The position numbers and the translations under genes are program-made. Shown here in pieces: positions 46,564 through 58,386 of a DNA stretch of 64,000 nt. Origin of the DNA: Coprinopsis marcescibilis (Eukaryota > Basidiomycota > Agaricomycetes > Agaricales > Psathyrellaceae); the NCBI GenBank assembly GCA_004369085.1, contig ML210153.1, positions 1 through 64,000 on the forward strand, written 5' to 3'. Within the stretch, counting starts at the first letter, position 1. Every line of letters begins with the position of its first letter. The notes beneath the pieces were generated by a model. That model saw only the letters and a program-made list of their open reading frames with translations, made no database searches and had not been told where the DNA came from.

Positions 46564-47822
46564 ATGTCCACGACGACAGAAACACTGTCAACGCCGTCTG
46601 CGACGCCCTCGGCGCCAGAGATCACGGTCCTCACCCGTGTTGCCTCTATTCCTATGATTCATTCTGGTCTCGAGACCCTTAACGGCACTCTCTCGACCAA
46701 CTCCTACACTCGTTCTGCCTACACCGCAGCAAAGGAGTTTTCAACCGCTGCATACAAGCTGAGCGAGCCTGTTCAGATCAAGCTTGCTCCTCTCATCGCC
46801 AGTGCCGACGGTTATGCCAACAAGGCTGTCGATGTAGTCGAGTCTCGCTATCCTTATCCCTTCAAGGCCACCCCAGGAGACGTCGTTGAGCTTGTGCGCG
46901 AGCGTAAGCAGACTGCGTCGGACTTTGTGAACGTTCGCATCGATGAGAACATCAAGTCCCCTGCTTTCGCCGTTGCCCATGACTTGGACCAGGTTCGTGG
47001 ACGTGTTTTCAACTTTGCATTTATCGGATCCTTATCTTCTATCTGTAGAGGATCGCGCCTCTAGTCGATTACTTTGAGAAGACTGTCTCCTCGCTCATGC
47101 ACTCGGAGCCAGGACCATCATCTCCTGACACCAAGTACCAGTATCAACGTGCACTCGCTCTCTCTCGTACGCTCAAGGACAGCGTCTACGAGTATTCCAC
47201 AGAGCAATTGAAGCACATACAGGCACAATCAGTTATCATGTATGTCCTCGTACCATCTCCAACTTTATCGCATTCTAATCCCTTTTACAGTCAACGTGCC
47301 ACGGAAACCGCCCAGTCCATCAACAGTCTCGCCACCGAATCCGTCTCCTCTGCCCAGGCCCGTGTCCATGCCCTTTCCGAATCCATGCTCGGCGAGCTTC
47401 AGAAGCTCCAGACTCAGACCTCCACCCTCGCAGCCTCCATTCAGAACACCATCAACTCTTCGAAATCCCAGATTCAAACCCAACTCGGCCCCCAGATCCA
47501 ACAAACATACTCGGAAATCTCGTCTGCCCTCACCCACGCGATCACTGACCTCTCTGACATCCTGAAGAAGGATGTGCCCATCCAGGAAAAGGTTGGACTT
47601 GTTCGTGACGAAGTCCGAGAACGTGTCGGCCCATTCCTTGAAACCGTCAAGAAAGGTGTCACAGACGTCCTGTCCCGCAGCAAAGACATTGCGGAAGAGG
47701 CACCTGTCGGTGAGACAAAAGCGTCAACTCCAGAAGAAGTCTCCCCCGCCGCTGAAGCGCAGCCAACCGAGGAACCACCCAAGGAAAATGGCGATGCTCC
47801 CAAACCTGCGGCTACCGATTAG
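46564..47822 (+). CDS. Perilipin-family lipid-droplet protein
   Basis: Fungal perilipin-like proteins (Mpl1/Cap20 type) coat lipid droplets and protect triacylglycerol from lipases. The N-terminus shows the PAT-like segment TVLTRVASIPMIHSGLETLN, then TRSAYTAAKEFSTAAYKLSEPVQIKLAPLIASADGYANKAVDVVESRYPYPF. This is followed by amphipathic 11-mer-type helices (RATETAQSINSLATESVSSAQARVHALSESM, LGPQIQQTYSEISSALTHAIT). The C-terminal tail is Glu/Pro-rich and low complexity. Two introns are evident (about 46996-47048 and 47239-47290). About 380 residues. No TM or signal peptide, as expected for a droplet coat. The TATA box upstream suggests strong or condition-dependent expression. Confidence 0.9.
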
Positions 47823-48181
47823 ATATCACTTGAATGAAGTCGTTTATTTCTTCCGGCTACATATGCCCCTTTTCTTTTCGTACACATAGACGTTTTACCT
47901 TAGATGCTCGTATAGACTTTGACATGACTACCCGCGTTATGTATCTTCGACGCAACTTTTTGCTTGTAACGGCAGTGTCATCGTAAGGGTCGTCAATATT
48001 CATACCCACTAATGTACAAGTTGGGTGGTGTTAGTCCTCGAATTCAGTAGCTAGAGTGTGTTCCTCGAAATCAAGATAGTCAAGAATGTGAAAGTCATTA
48101 ACGAAGGTAAGGGTTGAAAGTAAGAAACTCAATAGTATAATGCATAAATAGCCGTGATGGTGGGATGTTGTTTAAAGGTTA
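47823..48181. other. Intergenic between convergent perilipin and GCK-III kinase genes
   Basis: Both genes end here, so the stretch is their 3' flanks. It is AT-richer than its neighbours, and no gene is seen. Confidence 0.5.
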
Positions 48182-50462
48182 TCAGGAACCCGTCATTATG
48201 CTGGGCCATTTCAACCTTAGCCCTTCCAGCCAGCGCATGTACAAGAGTTCAGCTATAGGCGAGCGACGAGGTGCCTCTTCACTGACAGCTGCTGGAGGTA
48301 AACCGTTCGACGGTTCCGGAAGCCCGGAAATCTCTTCAGTTTCTTCGGTAACTATGAGTCCCTTGGACGTCATTTCGCTCTTTCTTGTTATGCGTTTGTG
48401 AGGGAACAATCCACGAGACGTGTGAACGTGACGCTGGATAGCAGTGTTTCTAAAGGACGCGATCTCAACAAACGCAGTGGAAAAGACAGGGAAATACCCA
48501 CTCGTTGATGCCCTGCAAAATGTCCAGAATAATGCGATACGCGAGCTCAGAATTGGCTTCTTTAAGCTCGTCGAAACCTCGTTGCAGCATACTTAAGGAT
48601 TCGATCTCCTTGGCATCCATGTCATCACGAATGGCCTACAGAGAAACCGTCAACGACGGAAACGCAAGCACTACAAAAAGTTGGGCTTACATGTTTAAGA
48701 ACCGGAAGAACGACCTCTTCTACCATCACTTTGCCCGTTTTAGCACCTTCGCTAAAGGAACGCTTGTGTGTCGAGAAGGACGAGCCACTGTTCTCCTTTC
48801 GCATATTACCCAAAAATTCGTTCGAAAGGCGAAGCGATCCGGCGGCATCGACCTTCTTGACTGGACGAATGGTGTCAATACCAGTGCCGAGATCTGCTTC
48901 GTTCAGCACGGTGCCTGGACCGTCCAGTGACGTTCGAGCTGCATACGATGCTCTGCGAGTGGTCCTCGGAGATCCAGAGTAAGCAGGAGGCGCGCCTGTG
49001 TATGAACAAGTCAGAACTGGCACCGCGTCTCACAACGGATCAACCTACCGGAAGGGATGTCATTGTCATCCAAATCCGATTCAGCCAAAGGAGGTGGGTT
49101 CTTAATCAAAACGGTGGAGTGACTGGCGTGTGCGTTTATACCAATACTTGCAGAGAGAGGATCGCTCCCCTTGGTGGCGGCGCCAGTATCGATGGAATCC
49201 TCGCCATCGTCGCTCTCCTCTTCAGGGATCATGTTAGGTGGCATTCCCAGATCCTTGACCGAGCCACGGAATGTACCCATCGCCCCAAGGGACTTGACTG
49301 TGTCAAAGTTCCAATCGCTCTTCATGGTATCATTGGCGTCCCAAGTTGCCGCACTCCGCACCGTCCCATGTTGGTTCACACCCTTCTGAGGGGACCGAAT
49401 CCGCCAATCTTGATATCTTTCGATGAGCTCCGTTAGATACGATGTCTTTTTAGCGCCACGGATGAATCGATGTTGCAGTAGTTCATTTGCTGAAGGGCGC
49501 TAAAGCAACCGAATTAGTGGAGAACTGATGGATGATGCAAATTAAGCCTACCAGCTTGGGTTCTTTAGTCAGGCATTGGACCACGAAGTCCTTGAACGCG
49601 GCTGAGAACGAACCCTCGAGCGTCGGTGGCTTCGCTTTCGGTATGAGAAAAAGAACTCGCATCGGGTGATACTCGGCTAAAGGAGGTTCACCCTTGGCCA
49701 TTTCGATGGCGGTAATCCCCAAACTCCACATGTCCGCTTTGGAGTCATAGCCAGCCTGGCGAATAACCTCGGGTGCCATCCAAAACGGGGTCCCAACAAA
49801 CGTGTGTCGAAGCGTGTTGGTAAGTTGGGCGGCCACGCCAAAGTCGGCGAGCTTAACTTTGCCGGAAGAAGATAGAAGGACATTTGCGGCTTTGATGTCA
49901 CGGTGAATTGTTCCTTCGGTATGCAGGTAGTCAAGACCAAGAAGAAGCTCTCGACATATCACTGCGATGTGAGCCTCGGAAAAGGGTCCGGCTTTCAAAA
50001 GATCAAGGCAAGAACCACCGGCGAGGTATTCCATCACAATCCAGAGCTTGTATTGGACCACGAACGACCCGTAGTATTTGGTCACGTATTCCGAATCACA
50101 TTGTGCCAGGCTGGCAATTTCTTGCTGGATTTCAGAGATATCGTCGTCCGAATCCTCGAGGTCTAAGTGGTGTGAATGAGCTACAGACAAAGCGCCCAAG
50201 ATAACGGACACATACCTATCTGCTTAATTGCAACAATCTGCTTAGTTTCGTTGTGCATTGCCTTGTAGACAACGCCAAAGCTGCCCGTGCCAAGTTTTTC
50301 GAGCAAGGTGTACTGGCTTGCGGGGTTGCTGCTTGGTATCGGGTAAGGGTCCCTTGCTCTCTGGCGGTCGAGCTTGGGAGAAGGGGGCGGTGAACGTGTA
50401 GATGCTTTGCTCTGTTTGCGAAAGGCGTGAGCACCATACAACGAAGAGAACGGTGAAGGCAT
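48182..50462 (-). CDS. STE20-family protein kinase, GCK-III type (MST3/4-like)
   Basis: GCK-III kinases act in STRIPAK and septation/polarity pathways. The catalytic domain is near residue 55: [20 protein letters not shown] (P-loop), IVAIKQI (Lys), [72 protein letters not shown] and [16 protein letters not shown]. The activation loop sequence is the GCK type. A linker rich in Asp/Pro/Ser follows. The C-terminal helices ([47 protein letters not shown]) look like the dimerisation region that binds STRIPAK or CCM3-like partners. A further Glu/Pro-rich tail ends [17 protein letters not shown]. About 640 residues, longer than MST3 (about 430). An apparent 5'UTR intron and upstream ATG are described as findings. 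Confidence 0.9.
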
Positions 50463-51057
50463 GGTCGCTGAAAAGAAATGGGAGAGACGAGGGAATGCAA
50501 GTGACCTCATGTACAGATCCTCCCAGCTTCCCCACGTGCGGAGCCAGTGCGATATACCGTTTCCGCCGATAATAAGATCCAAGAACTTACCATGGTCGTG
50601 GCCGTAATTATCGTCAAGTCGTGGCAATTATCGTCAAGAGTCGTTAACCAGAAAGGGTGAGATGAAAAGACTGAGAAAGGTTCAAGGTATTATGCGGGAA
50701 AGAACAGCTCTCCGCTGGTATACGCTCGCTGCTGGCTGATCCAGGACCGTCGACGACGTGTGTGGGTGAGCTGGAGAGCCGGCGTCGACAGAAAGATGAG
50801 GACGACGGTCGGTGTGGATGACAGCTTGAAAGCAGTAGAATGGCACTCCAACCTCAATAGCTCATATTAGCTCACTGCAAACCGGCCCGCATCAAGTTGA
50901 GTCGGTCGTTTAATTACATAAGCGATCCGGTTCACAAGGTCGATGTTTTCTTCAGGTCTTGGACGACAAGAATCGTGAATGCATGCAATACTGATCAAAC
51001 ATAACGGCGACAAAAGCACAGTGGCATATTGAACTCCTAGACAGAATCTACATTCCC
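50463..51057. other. Kinase 5' region and uL29 3' flank
   Basis: The kinase-proximal part has a probable 5'UTR intron at 50468-50590 (donor GTAAGT, acceptor TTTTCAG on the minus strand). An ATG at 50593-50591 directly abuts the donor. No other gene is seen. Confidence 0.5.
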
Positions 51058-51601
51058 TCATGCCCGCACAGCGTACTTCCTTGTGGGGAAGTTCAGTTCC
51101 TTTTTGCGCTGTTTCAAAGTCTTTAACGAGGACTCGTGCTAGAAAAACGGATCGCGTGGTTAAGCATGGATCGTCCAGAAACCAAATAATCGGGTGTCCC
51201 ACCTTTGTTAGGCGTCTTCGGATGGCGCGGGTCTTCTTGGTTCGGAGGTCGAGGGGGAGGTACTTCTTGTCCTTGTAGTATTCACGAAGGTTTTGGCGGG
51301 CTTTCTGGTTCATGACAGTCAATACCCGTGCGATCGACTTGCGAACAGTCGAGCTAAAGCAATGTCAGCTCAATTTCAAAGACACAGCAGCTTCCACGAC
51401 GCACATTTTGGTCAGTTTAGACGCAGACCCGCCGGCGATCTTCTGAACTCGGAGAGTGAGGAGTTCATTCTTCAACTCGGCCAATTGCTTCGACAAGTCA
51501 ATCTTTGACCTAAACCAATGCATCAGGACAACGCTCTTCTATCGTTCATTGGGAAAGTCGCACTTCGACTGGAGTTCGTTAGTCTTGACCTTGCCGGGCA
51601 T
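51058..51601 (-). CDS. RPL35: 60S ribosomal protein uL29 (RPL35)
   Basis: uL29 lies near the exit of the large-subunit peptide tunnel. The start [13 protein letters not shown] is followed by an intron (donor GTGCGA at about 51562, acceptor at about 51508) and then [85 protein letters not shown] further intron (about 51210-51140) joins to [23 protein letters not shown] and stop 51058. Every segment matches the family (about 123 residues). The frame upstream of 51601 stays open to 51748, but that stretch is a 5'UTR intron, so ATG 51601 is the start. Confidence 0.96.
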
Positions 51602-51906
51602 TGTGAATGATCTGTAAAAGCGGATGTTAATTGTCGATTCGGGAGCCTTGGAGACAGCGGGAAACGCGAAACGGTCAGGACTCGTCCATATCCCTTTCCA
51701 CACGCATATGTCGTCCAAGCGTCGAGCAGAACGGGCATAATTACTCACCTTGAGGGTCGTTAACCGTGATCACGGCGATGCCTACTGTAGACTTCCGGGC
51801 TCTGTGGTGAACCTTATTTTTCATAACTATAAAGCTGTTCCCACGCCACGGCACCCGGCATGCTCCACAAATTCATTACAACTAACGTATTGACGTGGCC
51901 AATCTA
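51602..51906. promoter_or_regulatory. uL29 5' region with 5'UTR intron; HIS6 3' flank
   Basis: On the minus strand a consensus donor GTGAGT at 51748 and acceptor TTTTACAG at 51612 define a 137-base intron ending 10 bases before the uL29 start codon. The upstream exon is the probable leader. The remainder toward 51906 is uL29 promoter and the 3' flank of HIS6. Confidence 0.7.
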
Positions 51907-53184
51907 CTACGAAATATTGCTATTGCTTTTCCTCACCAATTCATCGAAAGAAACTTTTCCACCGAAAATGTCCAGCGAGCTGAAAATGCGTGAATTTGAA
52001 CTGTTCCAAGTAACGAAGACCAAGCTGCCCACCTTCCATATGTCAGATCGACCTTTCCTCCAGACAGACGGTTTACAAGGTCCAGATCGTTGAGATCTAG
52101 TCGCGGGTTGCATCATATTCGCAACTCTTAAAATCAAGACTCTCTACCTTTGGCACCACCAGCATACGTCGTTGGGATCGTTACCCATTCCCCCAATTCT
52201 GACAGTATACATCAGCGTCGATCGGATGATTTTGTTCAGGATTGGAGCCGCCTACTTTGGACCAGAGCTTCGTCTATGCCCTGGCACAGACCTTCGACGT
52301 CTGCTGCATGGACCAGGAACTCACTTCGGAACTGTGGGTGCTCAACTCTGCAAAGAAAACCGACTCGTACCTGCAATATTCTGACAACAAATCCAATGAT
52401 TCTGGAATGGATAGGAGTCACTTCGGAGGGCAGTTCCGTATGGCTGGCTGGTCCATACCTTTGCAAACTTCGACATTCGTAATGTCTTGCCATTTGTTCA
52501 TGGCTACCAACCATTTGTCTCCTCTCCTTCGGCAGCTGCAGAAGTCGTCGAGCGAAATCAACTGTTGTGCATCGTGCACCGTCTCTGGGACCCTTACCTG
52601 ACATCTACAACCAGATTGTCTTTCCCAACCACTTTTGATAGAACTTGAAGTCTGTCCAAAGAGAACTTGCCGCCTGGGAAGAGATAAGATGTTACTATAA
52701 CCTGTTCAATCGTTTGTATTAGATTCGGATCGTCGCGTTCCAAACAAAATACCTACCTTGCTTGCCCCAGCTTCGAGCCATTCCTTTGCGTTGATGACAT
52801 TGATTCCTCCACCAATTTGAAGTGCATCTACGAGCGATGGATGTAGCCCACAGATAGGACACGATGAAACGGGGACGAACCAGGCCAAGCAGCAAGTGCC
52901 TCCTTTGTTGCAGCATCGTTCCCTGGTCCCAGCTTGATAACATGCGCCCCGGTCAAGTTGTGTTTTCTATAGAGCTCAGCAAAATATCCAGCAGAGTGTC
53001 TATACGTCAAAACTTTAAACCAAGAGCACAGAAATTAAAGGTTATCGAAGACACACTCTGCAATGAAATTCGTCCGTAGAGAGCTCGGCGTCGATTCTGA
53101 CAATGTCCCGCCCACGATCTGCTTCACTTGGCCATTATGCAGGTCTATACACGGCCTGAACACGCTGCGACGAGGAACAGACAT
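51907..53184 (-). CDS. HIS6: Phosphoribosylformimino-AICAR ribotide isomerase (HisA type)
   Basis: This enzyme is the fourth step of histidine biosynthesis, an Amadori-type ring-opening isomerisation of ProFAR to PRFAR. The minus strand gives [26 protein letters not shown], with the catalytic Asp in [12 protein letters not shown]. It continues with [71 protein letters not shown], and [22 protein letters not shown] carrying the second catalytic Asp. The C-terminus [41 protein letters not shown] is assembled across introns at about 52152-52080 and 52015-51965. About 260 residues. As in yeast HIS6, it is a single-domain TIM barrel, separate from the HIS7 synthase. Confidence 0.95.
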
Positions 53185-53377
53185 GGCCGTAAAGTGTTTA
53201 GGAGACCCTACCAGGCTCTCGGCCGATCGCTTGACACGACCATGTGATCTCATTTATCGCGACGCGATTTAATGGAATGCGCAATAAACACTATTGAGGA
53301 AACGGCTGGAAACGGCCAACGGAAGCAATGCGCATTTATCTAGTTCGGCAGGTAACACGGAGGAAATAGAGTTGTAT

Positions 53378-55429
53378 CTAGTATTCCAACGAACTCTCCA
53401 AGATACGGCTCAAGTGCTCCCGTCCATCTGAACCGACAACATCTCCAATTCCAGGAGCCAAATCCAAAACTCGTCGTTGAGGCAGCGTACCTTCTACGAG
53501 CATATCAATGTCGCTAGATTTGTATCTGGAATGCCAAGGCAGCTGTTGAGTTCCGTTGAGGTCAGACAAGAAACTGACACGCACCCTACTGCCTTCAGAC
53601 CACGGGGCACACCAAGGCCATCAAGGAAGCGAGCTATAGCCTCGTAGAGGTAAGCACCTATTTCGCGGTCTGGAATCTTGGTAATGCTGGGGTCGGAGAC
53701 GTTTACTCGGTTAAAGATTGCAAGTGCTTCTCTGTGGCGGTCAGGTGAGGAAGGTGCAGTGAATTGGAAGACTGCAGGACCTGTCAGCGCGACACTGGTA
53801 AAAGGGTCAGATAGTGTCCACGCAGAAGGCCGTTGGCTCTACCTGACACCGTGGGGTATAATCGGAGAATCTGTAACGTATCCTGGGTGCTTGTATTTAG
53901 GTCCCTTTTTGTTCAGTCCGGAAATCTGAAATCTCTCGGTAAGTGACCGGATGTGAATGACTGGGGGAAACGAACGGGATAGCTCATTCCGTGACACAAA
54001 TGGACACCAGCATTTCCAAATCCGATTCCTGCGAAAGAAGAAGCCAATCTAAGGCCGTATCAATGGAGGCGAACAAAGTAAGGCATAGCGTGGGCACTTA
54101 CAACATCTGGCGTCTAGCTTCAGGGTCGTCGCGCTCCTTTGCAACCCTGGGGAGGTTCTCCACGGTTGTTCGAAGGGCCCATAGCGAGAATATGTCAGCA
54201 ACGGGATTGCTACCCTGGTAAGCAGGTCGGAGAATAGGATTGGCTGGACGAGGGAATCGCTCGGTATATCTGGGGCGACCGGTCAGATAACTATTTTAGA
54301 TGAAGAGGCTATTTATTACTCACGGGATAGCGGTGTAGCTTTCCAAGCTATGGAACAGGACGTCCAAGCCTGCGCTAATCTGCACAGCAGTAGGGCAGCT
54401 CTCGGTGTTGTGAACGTCCTGAACGATGAATTTAACCAACGGAATCCATCAACTTAGATAACTTACCACAACGCCGAGAACAGGCTTCAATGCACGATTG
54501 GCGATACCGGTCTTGAACGAGCGAGAAGTTATATCCAAGATAGCTGTTCCTGTAGTCTCAGAGCCGGTACCTGCTGTTGTCGGAACAGCGATGAGGGGCC
54601 GGAGTGTTCGTGTGATAGGGGAGCCTTTGCCAATCGGAGCATTGATGAATTCCATTAAATCGGCATCCTTGTAGACGGTGAACCTAGAAGGTGAGAAGGT
54701 GAGAGTGAGTAACGACATCCAGAGTCCGTAGCACGTACAAGTTGGCTGCCTTCGCAGTGTCTATGACGCTTCCTCCTCCCACGCTAGAGCAGATTGTGAG
54801 CCGGTAGTAGGTCGGTACAAGTGGGACCACCTACGCCAAAAAGTGACTGAAATCGTGCTCCCTTGCCCACCCAATTGCGTCCTTCCAACTGTCTTCAGTT
54901 GGCTCTGCGACGACTCTGTCGTAGACCTCAAACGGAAGGTCAGATTCTGCTTCCAGGGCTGCAAGCGCCTGTTGAGGATGTTAGGGAAATGTTCTGGAGC
55001 AAAGGACTGCTGCCATACCGTTTGCATTGGCTTAAGTCTTGCGACGTTTGGATCTGTCATGACGCCGACCTACTGTGAGGTTAGCAGGGGCCATCGTTTA
55101 CGTGCGGTTACTGGCCAAACCTTTCTGGCCTTCATGTTCTTTAGATCCATTCCGACTTCTTTGGTGACGCCATCTCCAAACCTGAGATTTGAAGCAGCAA
55201 CCTAGACCCTATTAGTCGAGAGAAATCCCATATAGAACGAAGCAGGTACCTCGAAAGCGTACTCTCGCTCGATGGACGGGACAGGGGTTGCAAAGTTGCG
55301 CAACTGGTTTATGGCCTGAAGCTGGGTGTGTGGGTGAGTATGGTTATGGCCACCACCATGACAAGGACAGCTTGTGTGCTGAGAGGCGTTTATCAAGCGC
55401 AAGATGGAGTTTCTAGAGACAGTAGCCAT
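53378..55429 (-). CDS. Hydroxyacid-oxoacid transhydrogenase (ADHFE1-like), mitochondrial
   Basis: ADHFE1-type iron-containing alcohol dehydrogenases oxidise 4-hydroxybutyrate while reducing 2-oxoglutarate to D-2-hydroxyglutarate in mitochondria. The N-terminus [21 protein letters not shown] is Arg-containing and acid-free and precedes a His-rich stretch, consistent with a transit peptide. The core shows [45 protein letters not shown], the nucleotide motif [19 protein letters not shown], and [20 protein letters not shown]. The metal-binding region includes [10 protein letters not shown] and [21 protein letters not shown]. Introns lie near 55250-55195, 55080-55025, 54835-54780, 54735-54685, 54465-54420, 54320-54270 and 53830-53775. 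About 490 residues, the family size. It is divergent from the aspartic protease gene. Confidence 0.94.
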
Positions 55430-55851
55430 TGTTGAACTTGGGGTAGACGCGACGGCGGTTTATATGCTTTCTCTTTCCCCACAGCCAAGCTCCGGACGCC
55501 ATGTGATCTTGGCTTCCCCATTTGGACCTGTGGTGGTGACGGGCGATGTCAAACGGCGCGCTCGCTCAATTTAAGCTTTTAGCTGGGGAACGGTGGTTTG
55601 ATAGGACAGAAATAAGAATACAAGGACATGGCCAGCGGAGTAAAGGTAGAATGGTGTTCATTAGCGATGAGTGACAGTGGAGGGAAGAATTTGTGATGAC
55701 AGCAACAAACAAAGATCATGCTGCATGGACCGTAAGATTTGCCAACAGGTTGTTCTCAGCCGTCAAGGCCTCCTCCTGTGGCCCTCCAGCTAATTATTCC
55801 CCAACTGTCGTCCACCCTGTTTTCGTCTACGTTCTTTTGCTCTAGTTCGTC
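55430..55851. promoter_or_regulatory. Shared divergent promoter of ADHFE1-like and aspartic protease genes
   Basis: The region is 422 bases between start codons, with no gene. No clear TATA box stands out near either start. Confidence 0.45.
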
Positions 55852-58057
55852 ATGCATATCCCATTTGCTATCCTCGCTGCCCTAGCATTCACAGTCTCTA
55901 CCACATCAGCCTCAAGAGCAACTATCCATAGACTGAAGCAACAACATACAAGTCTCCACCGTCGCTCTCCACAATCAGATCAGGTCAACATTGCCCCGGT
56001 CAACGATGGCGGAAATGCTTTCGATATCAAGTCCGTTTACTCTATTTCTTCTCCAAGGTTTCAACCTCTGATGATGCATTGGTTTTCAGTTCGGTGCACG
56101 ACCTTATCTACATGGCAGACGTAGGTGCTTTCTACCCTCTTCATTGGCCACCAAATGACCCCTAATGTCCTCAAGATTACTGTCGGAAGCACCAGTAAGT
56201 TGATTATGCTTGCCCGGTGTTCGCTTCGTTCTCATCTCATTCGGGCAGACTACACCGTTCAACTTGATACAGGGTCCTCAGACTTATTCATCAAAGGCGA
56301 AACTTACCCGATACCCTCCACCCAAGAAACGGTACGTGTATCATCTTACGAACCTCAGTTAGCTCTAACAATCATCCAATAGAATCTTATGCTTAACCTG
56401 AGTGTGAGCACGGGGCACGGAATTCTCGGCGTTTAAAGTACTCATAACATTTTTTGAAAAGTATGCTGTCGGTTGGGCCCATGGTCATATCGCTTTTGCA
56501 CCTGTCGACTTCGTTGGGTGAGAAAATTTGTGGTATCTTATCTAGGTAACTCTTCTAACCCCGGACCCATTGCAGAATCCACATTCCCCGTCAAGCTTTC
56601 CTCGACGCCGAGACAGCTGGTAATCCTGCGCTTGGCCTCGGCGCTCATGGCATCGTCGGACTTGGGTTCACCCGTCTATCATCCATCGACAACGAGCTCA
56701 ACTCAACCGGTGCCTCGACAGGCCGCGCCCTCTTGCAAAACCTTTTCGAAGCCAACCCACAGGAACCCAACTTTATTGCCTTCGCCCTTCACCGCAGTAA
56801 CCAACCTGACGACGACGTCGAAGGCAGTTTCTCAATTGGTTTGTCTAGTCAACCTGTAAGTTGTTACCGACTCAGTTTATGCCTTTAGGTGAACTGGAAC
56901 CGGAATATTCTGGCATCCTGGGCAACGCCCCTATCCCTACGTGGCCAAGGCACGACCCTGTTCGGTGGAACGTCTTGTTGGATGCCCTCATTGTTAATGA
57001 CACCATAATTCCTGGAACTACGGGGATCGCCGGCGCGCCGAGCAATAAGGCCGTTGTCCTCCTCGATAGCGGTGCATCATACACGTATGTGCTTGCGCGT
57101 GAGCGTCGACATAAGAATAACTAACATCTCTTTTAGATACAGCCCGCCGGAGGTTTGCGAAGCAATCTATGGAACTGTACCAGGCGCAAGGTTTGACCCT
57201 GCCATTTCCTTATGGCGAGTCCCCTGTGATGCAGAAATCAACCTGGCCCTGCAGATTGGGTGCGTTGCTTTGATTAAAGCCAACTGTTAAGGCGCTAACA
57301 ATGATTTAGTGGTCAAGTCTTCCCGGTTCATCCTTTGGACCTTGTCATGCAGAGAAGTCCGACAAACACCACCAACTGCATTGGCACATTCATCCCTCAG
57401 TTCCTTGGTGATGATTGGGACTTGTAAGTTGACCTTTTGTCTGCGTCCAAGCTGCGTTCTAACGTTTTGTGCAGCGACTGGTTGATCGGCGACAACTTCT
57501 TGCGGTCTGTCTATTCCGTGTACGACTTTGGTGATTTCGATTCAGAAGGAAAGATGGGAAATCCATACGTCAAGCTATTGTCCCTCGTGGAGCCCGACGA
57601 GGCCTCAGTGGAGTTCCACAATCTTCGCGGCGGCACCCCCAGGACTGGAATCAGGTTCACCGGTCTGGACGGTGTTTCCGTTGCCCCGTCTTTTGCAATC
57701 TCTACAGATATATCAGAGTCTCTGGAGATGATTGGCAAGTTTATGCCGGCCATGCTTGCGGTTGTCGCCTTCAATGCACTGCTTCTCGTCGTTGGGTCCA
57801 TCGTTTGGCTGGTCGCTGTCATTCGACGAAGGAAGAGGAAAGCCGTTCCCCGAATTCCTCGCGCTCGCACTGCTGCATCAACGCGACCCAACAGCTACAT
57901 CGCAGGATCTCCAGAACCAAGGCCTCCCAACCACACTTATGAGCCAGTATCTATGGCTCTTACAGATGACACCTTTGCACCACCCTCGGCCGCGTTCCGT
58001 GGTGGCTTTGGATATGGCTCGCCGATGCCTGGCGACAGGCCCAAGTCGGTTGCCTAG
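55852..58057 (+). CDS. Aspartic protease (A1 family), membrane-anchored
   Basis: This is a secreted pepsin-family protease. A signal peptide (MHIPFAILAALAFTVSTTS) is followed by a propeptide-like HRRSPQSDQ stretch. The first active-site motif is QLDTGSSDLFI, and the flap region GWAHGHIAF lacks the usual Tyr I would expect. The second active-site motif is VVLLDSGASYTY (DSG rather than DTG, as in many pepsins). The mature domain ends near WLIGDNFLRSVYSVYDF. A Ser/Thr-poor linker leads to a C-terminal TM (FMPAMLAVVAFNALLLVVGSIVWLVAVI), a stop-transfer RRRKRK, and a cytosolic tail of about 85 residues. Introns are numerous (about 56032-56090, 56120-56177, 56196-56250, 56330-56382 and others). About 580 residues. 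Topology suggests a type I membrane protease, unlike secreted fungal pepsins. Confidence 0.88.
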
Positions 58058-58386
58058 ACCATCCGAACGCCTTTCTGACGACGCCTGTTATTATACACGT
58101 AGTATGATGCCTCACGAATCTATCAGTTATTGTAGTAATCTACGGACCATGGACGGTGCTTTTGTGTTGTTTAGCCCTTTTTAATTATTCAGTTTGTTCG
58201 CCCTTGACTTATGCTTGCACAGACCTTTTGTTGATCGTCACGCAACCAGGGACTGCCAGGGATAAAAAGTTGTTTCACTGACAAGCGGGGCAAATATGGA
58301 TTAATTAGCTAAGTTTCTCGAGGTAAATAACGTATCGAGCATAAATCTATGTAACATATGGGAAGACATAGGAATCCGTAAGCGAC
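58058..58386. other. Intergenic between convergent aspartic protease and PPR genes
   Basis: The two genes end toward each other, so this is their 3' flanks. The stretch is AT-rich. Nothing is recognised. Confidence 0.5.

Noticed and set aside
51602..51748. N-terminal extension of uL29 reaching 51748
   Set aside because: It is a leader intron bounded by GTGAGT and TTTTACAG, and uL29 proteins start at MPGKVK.
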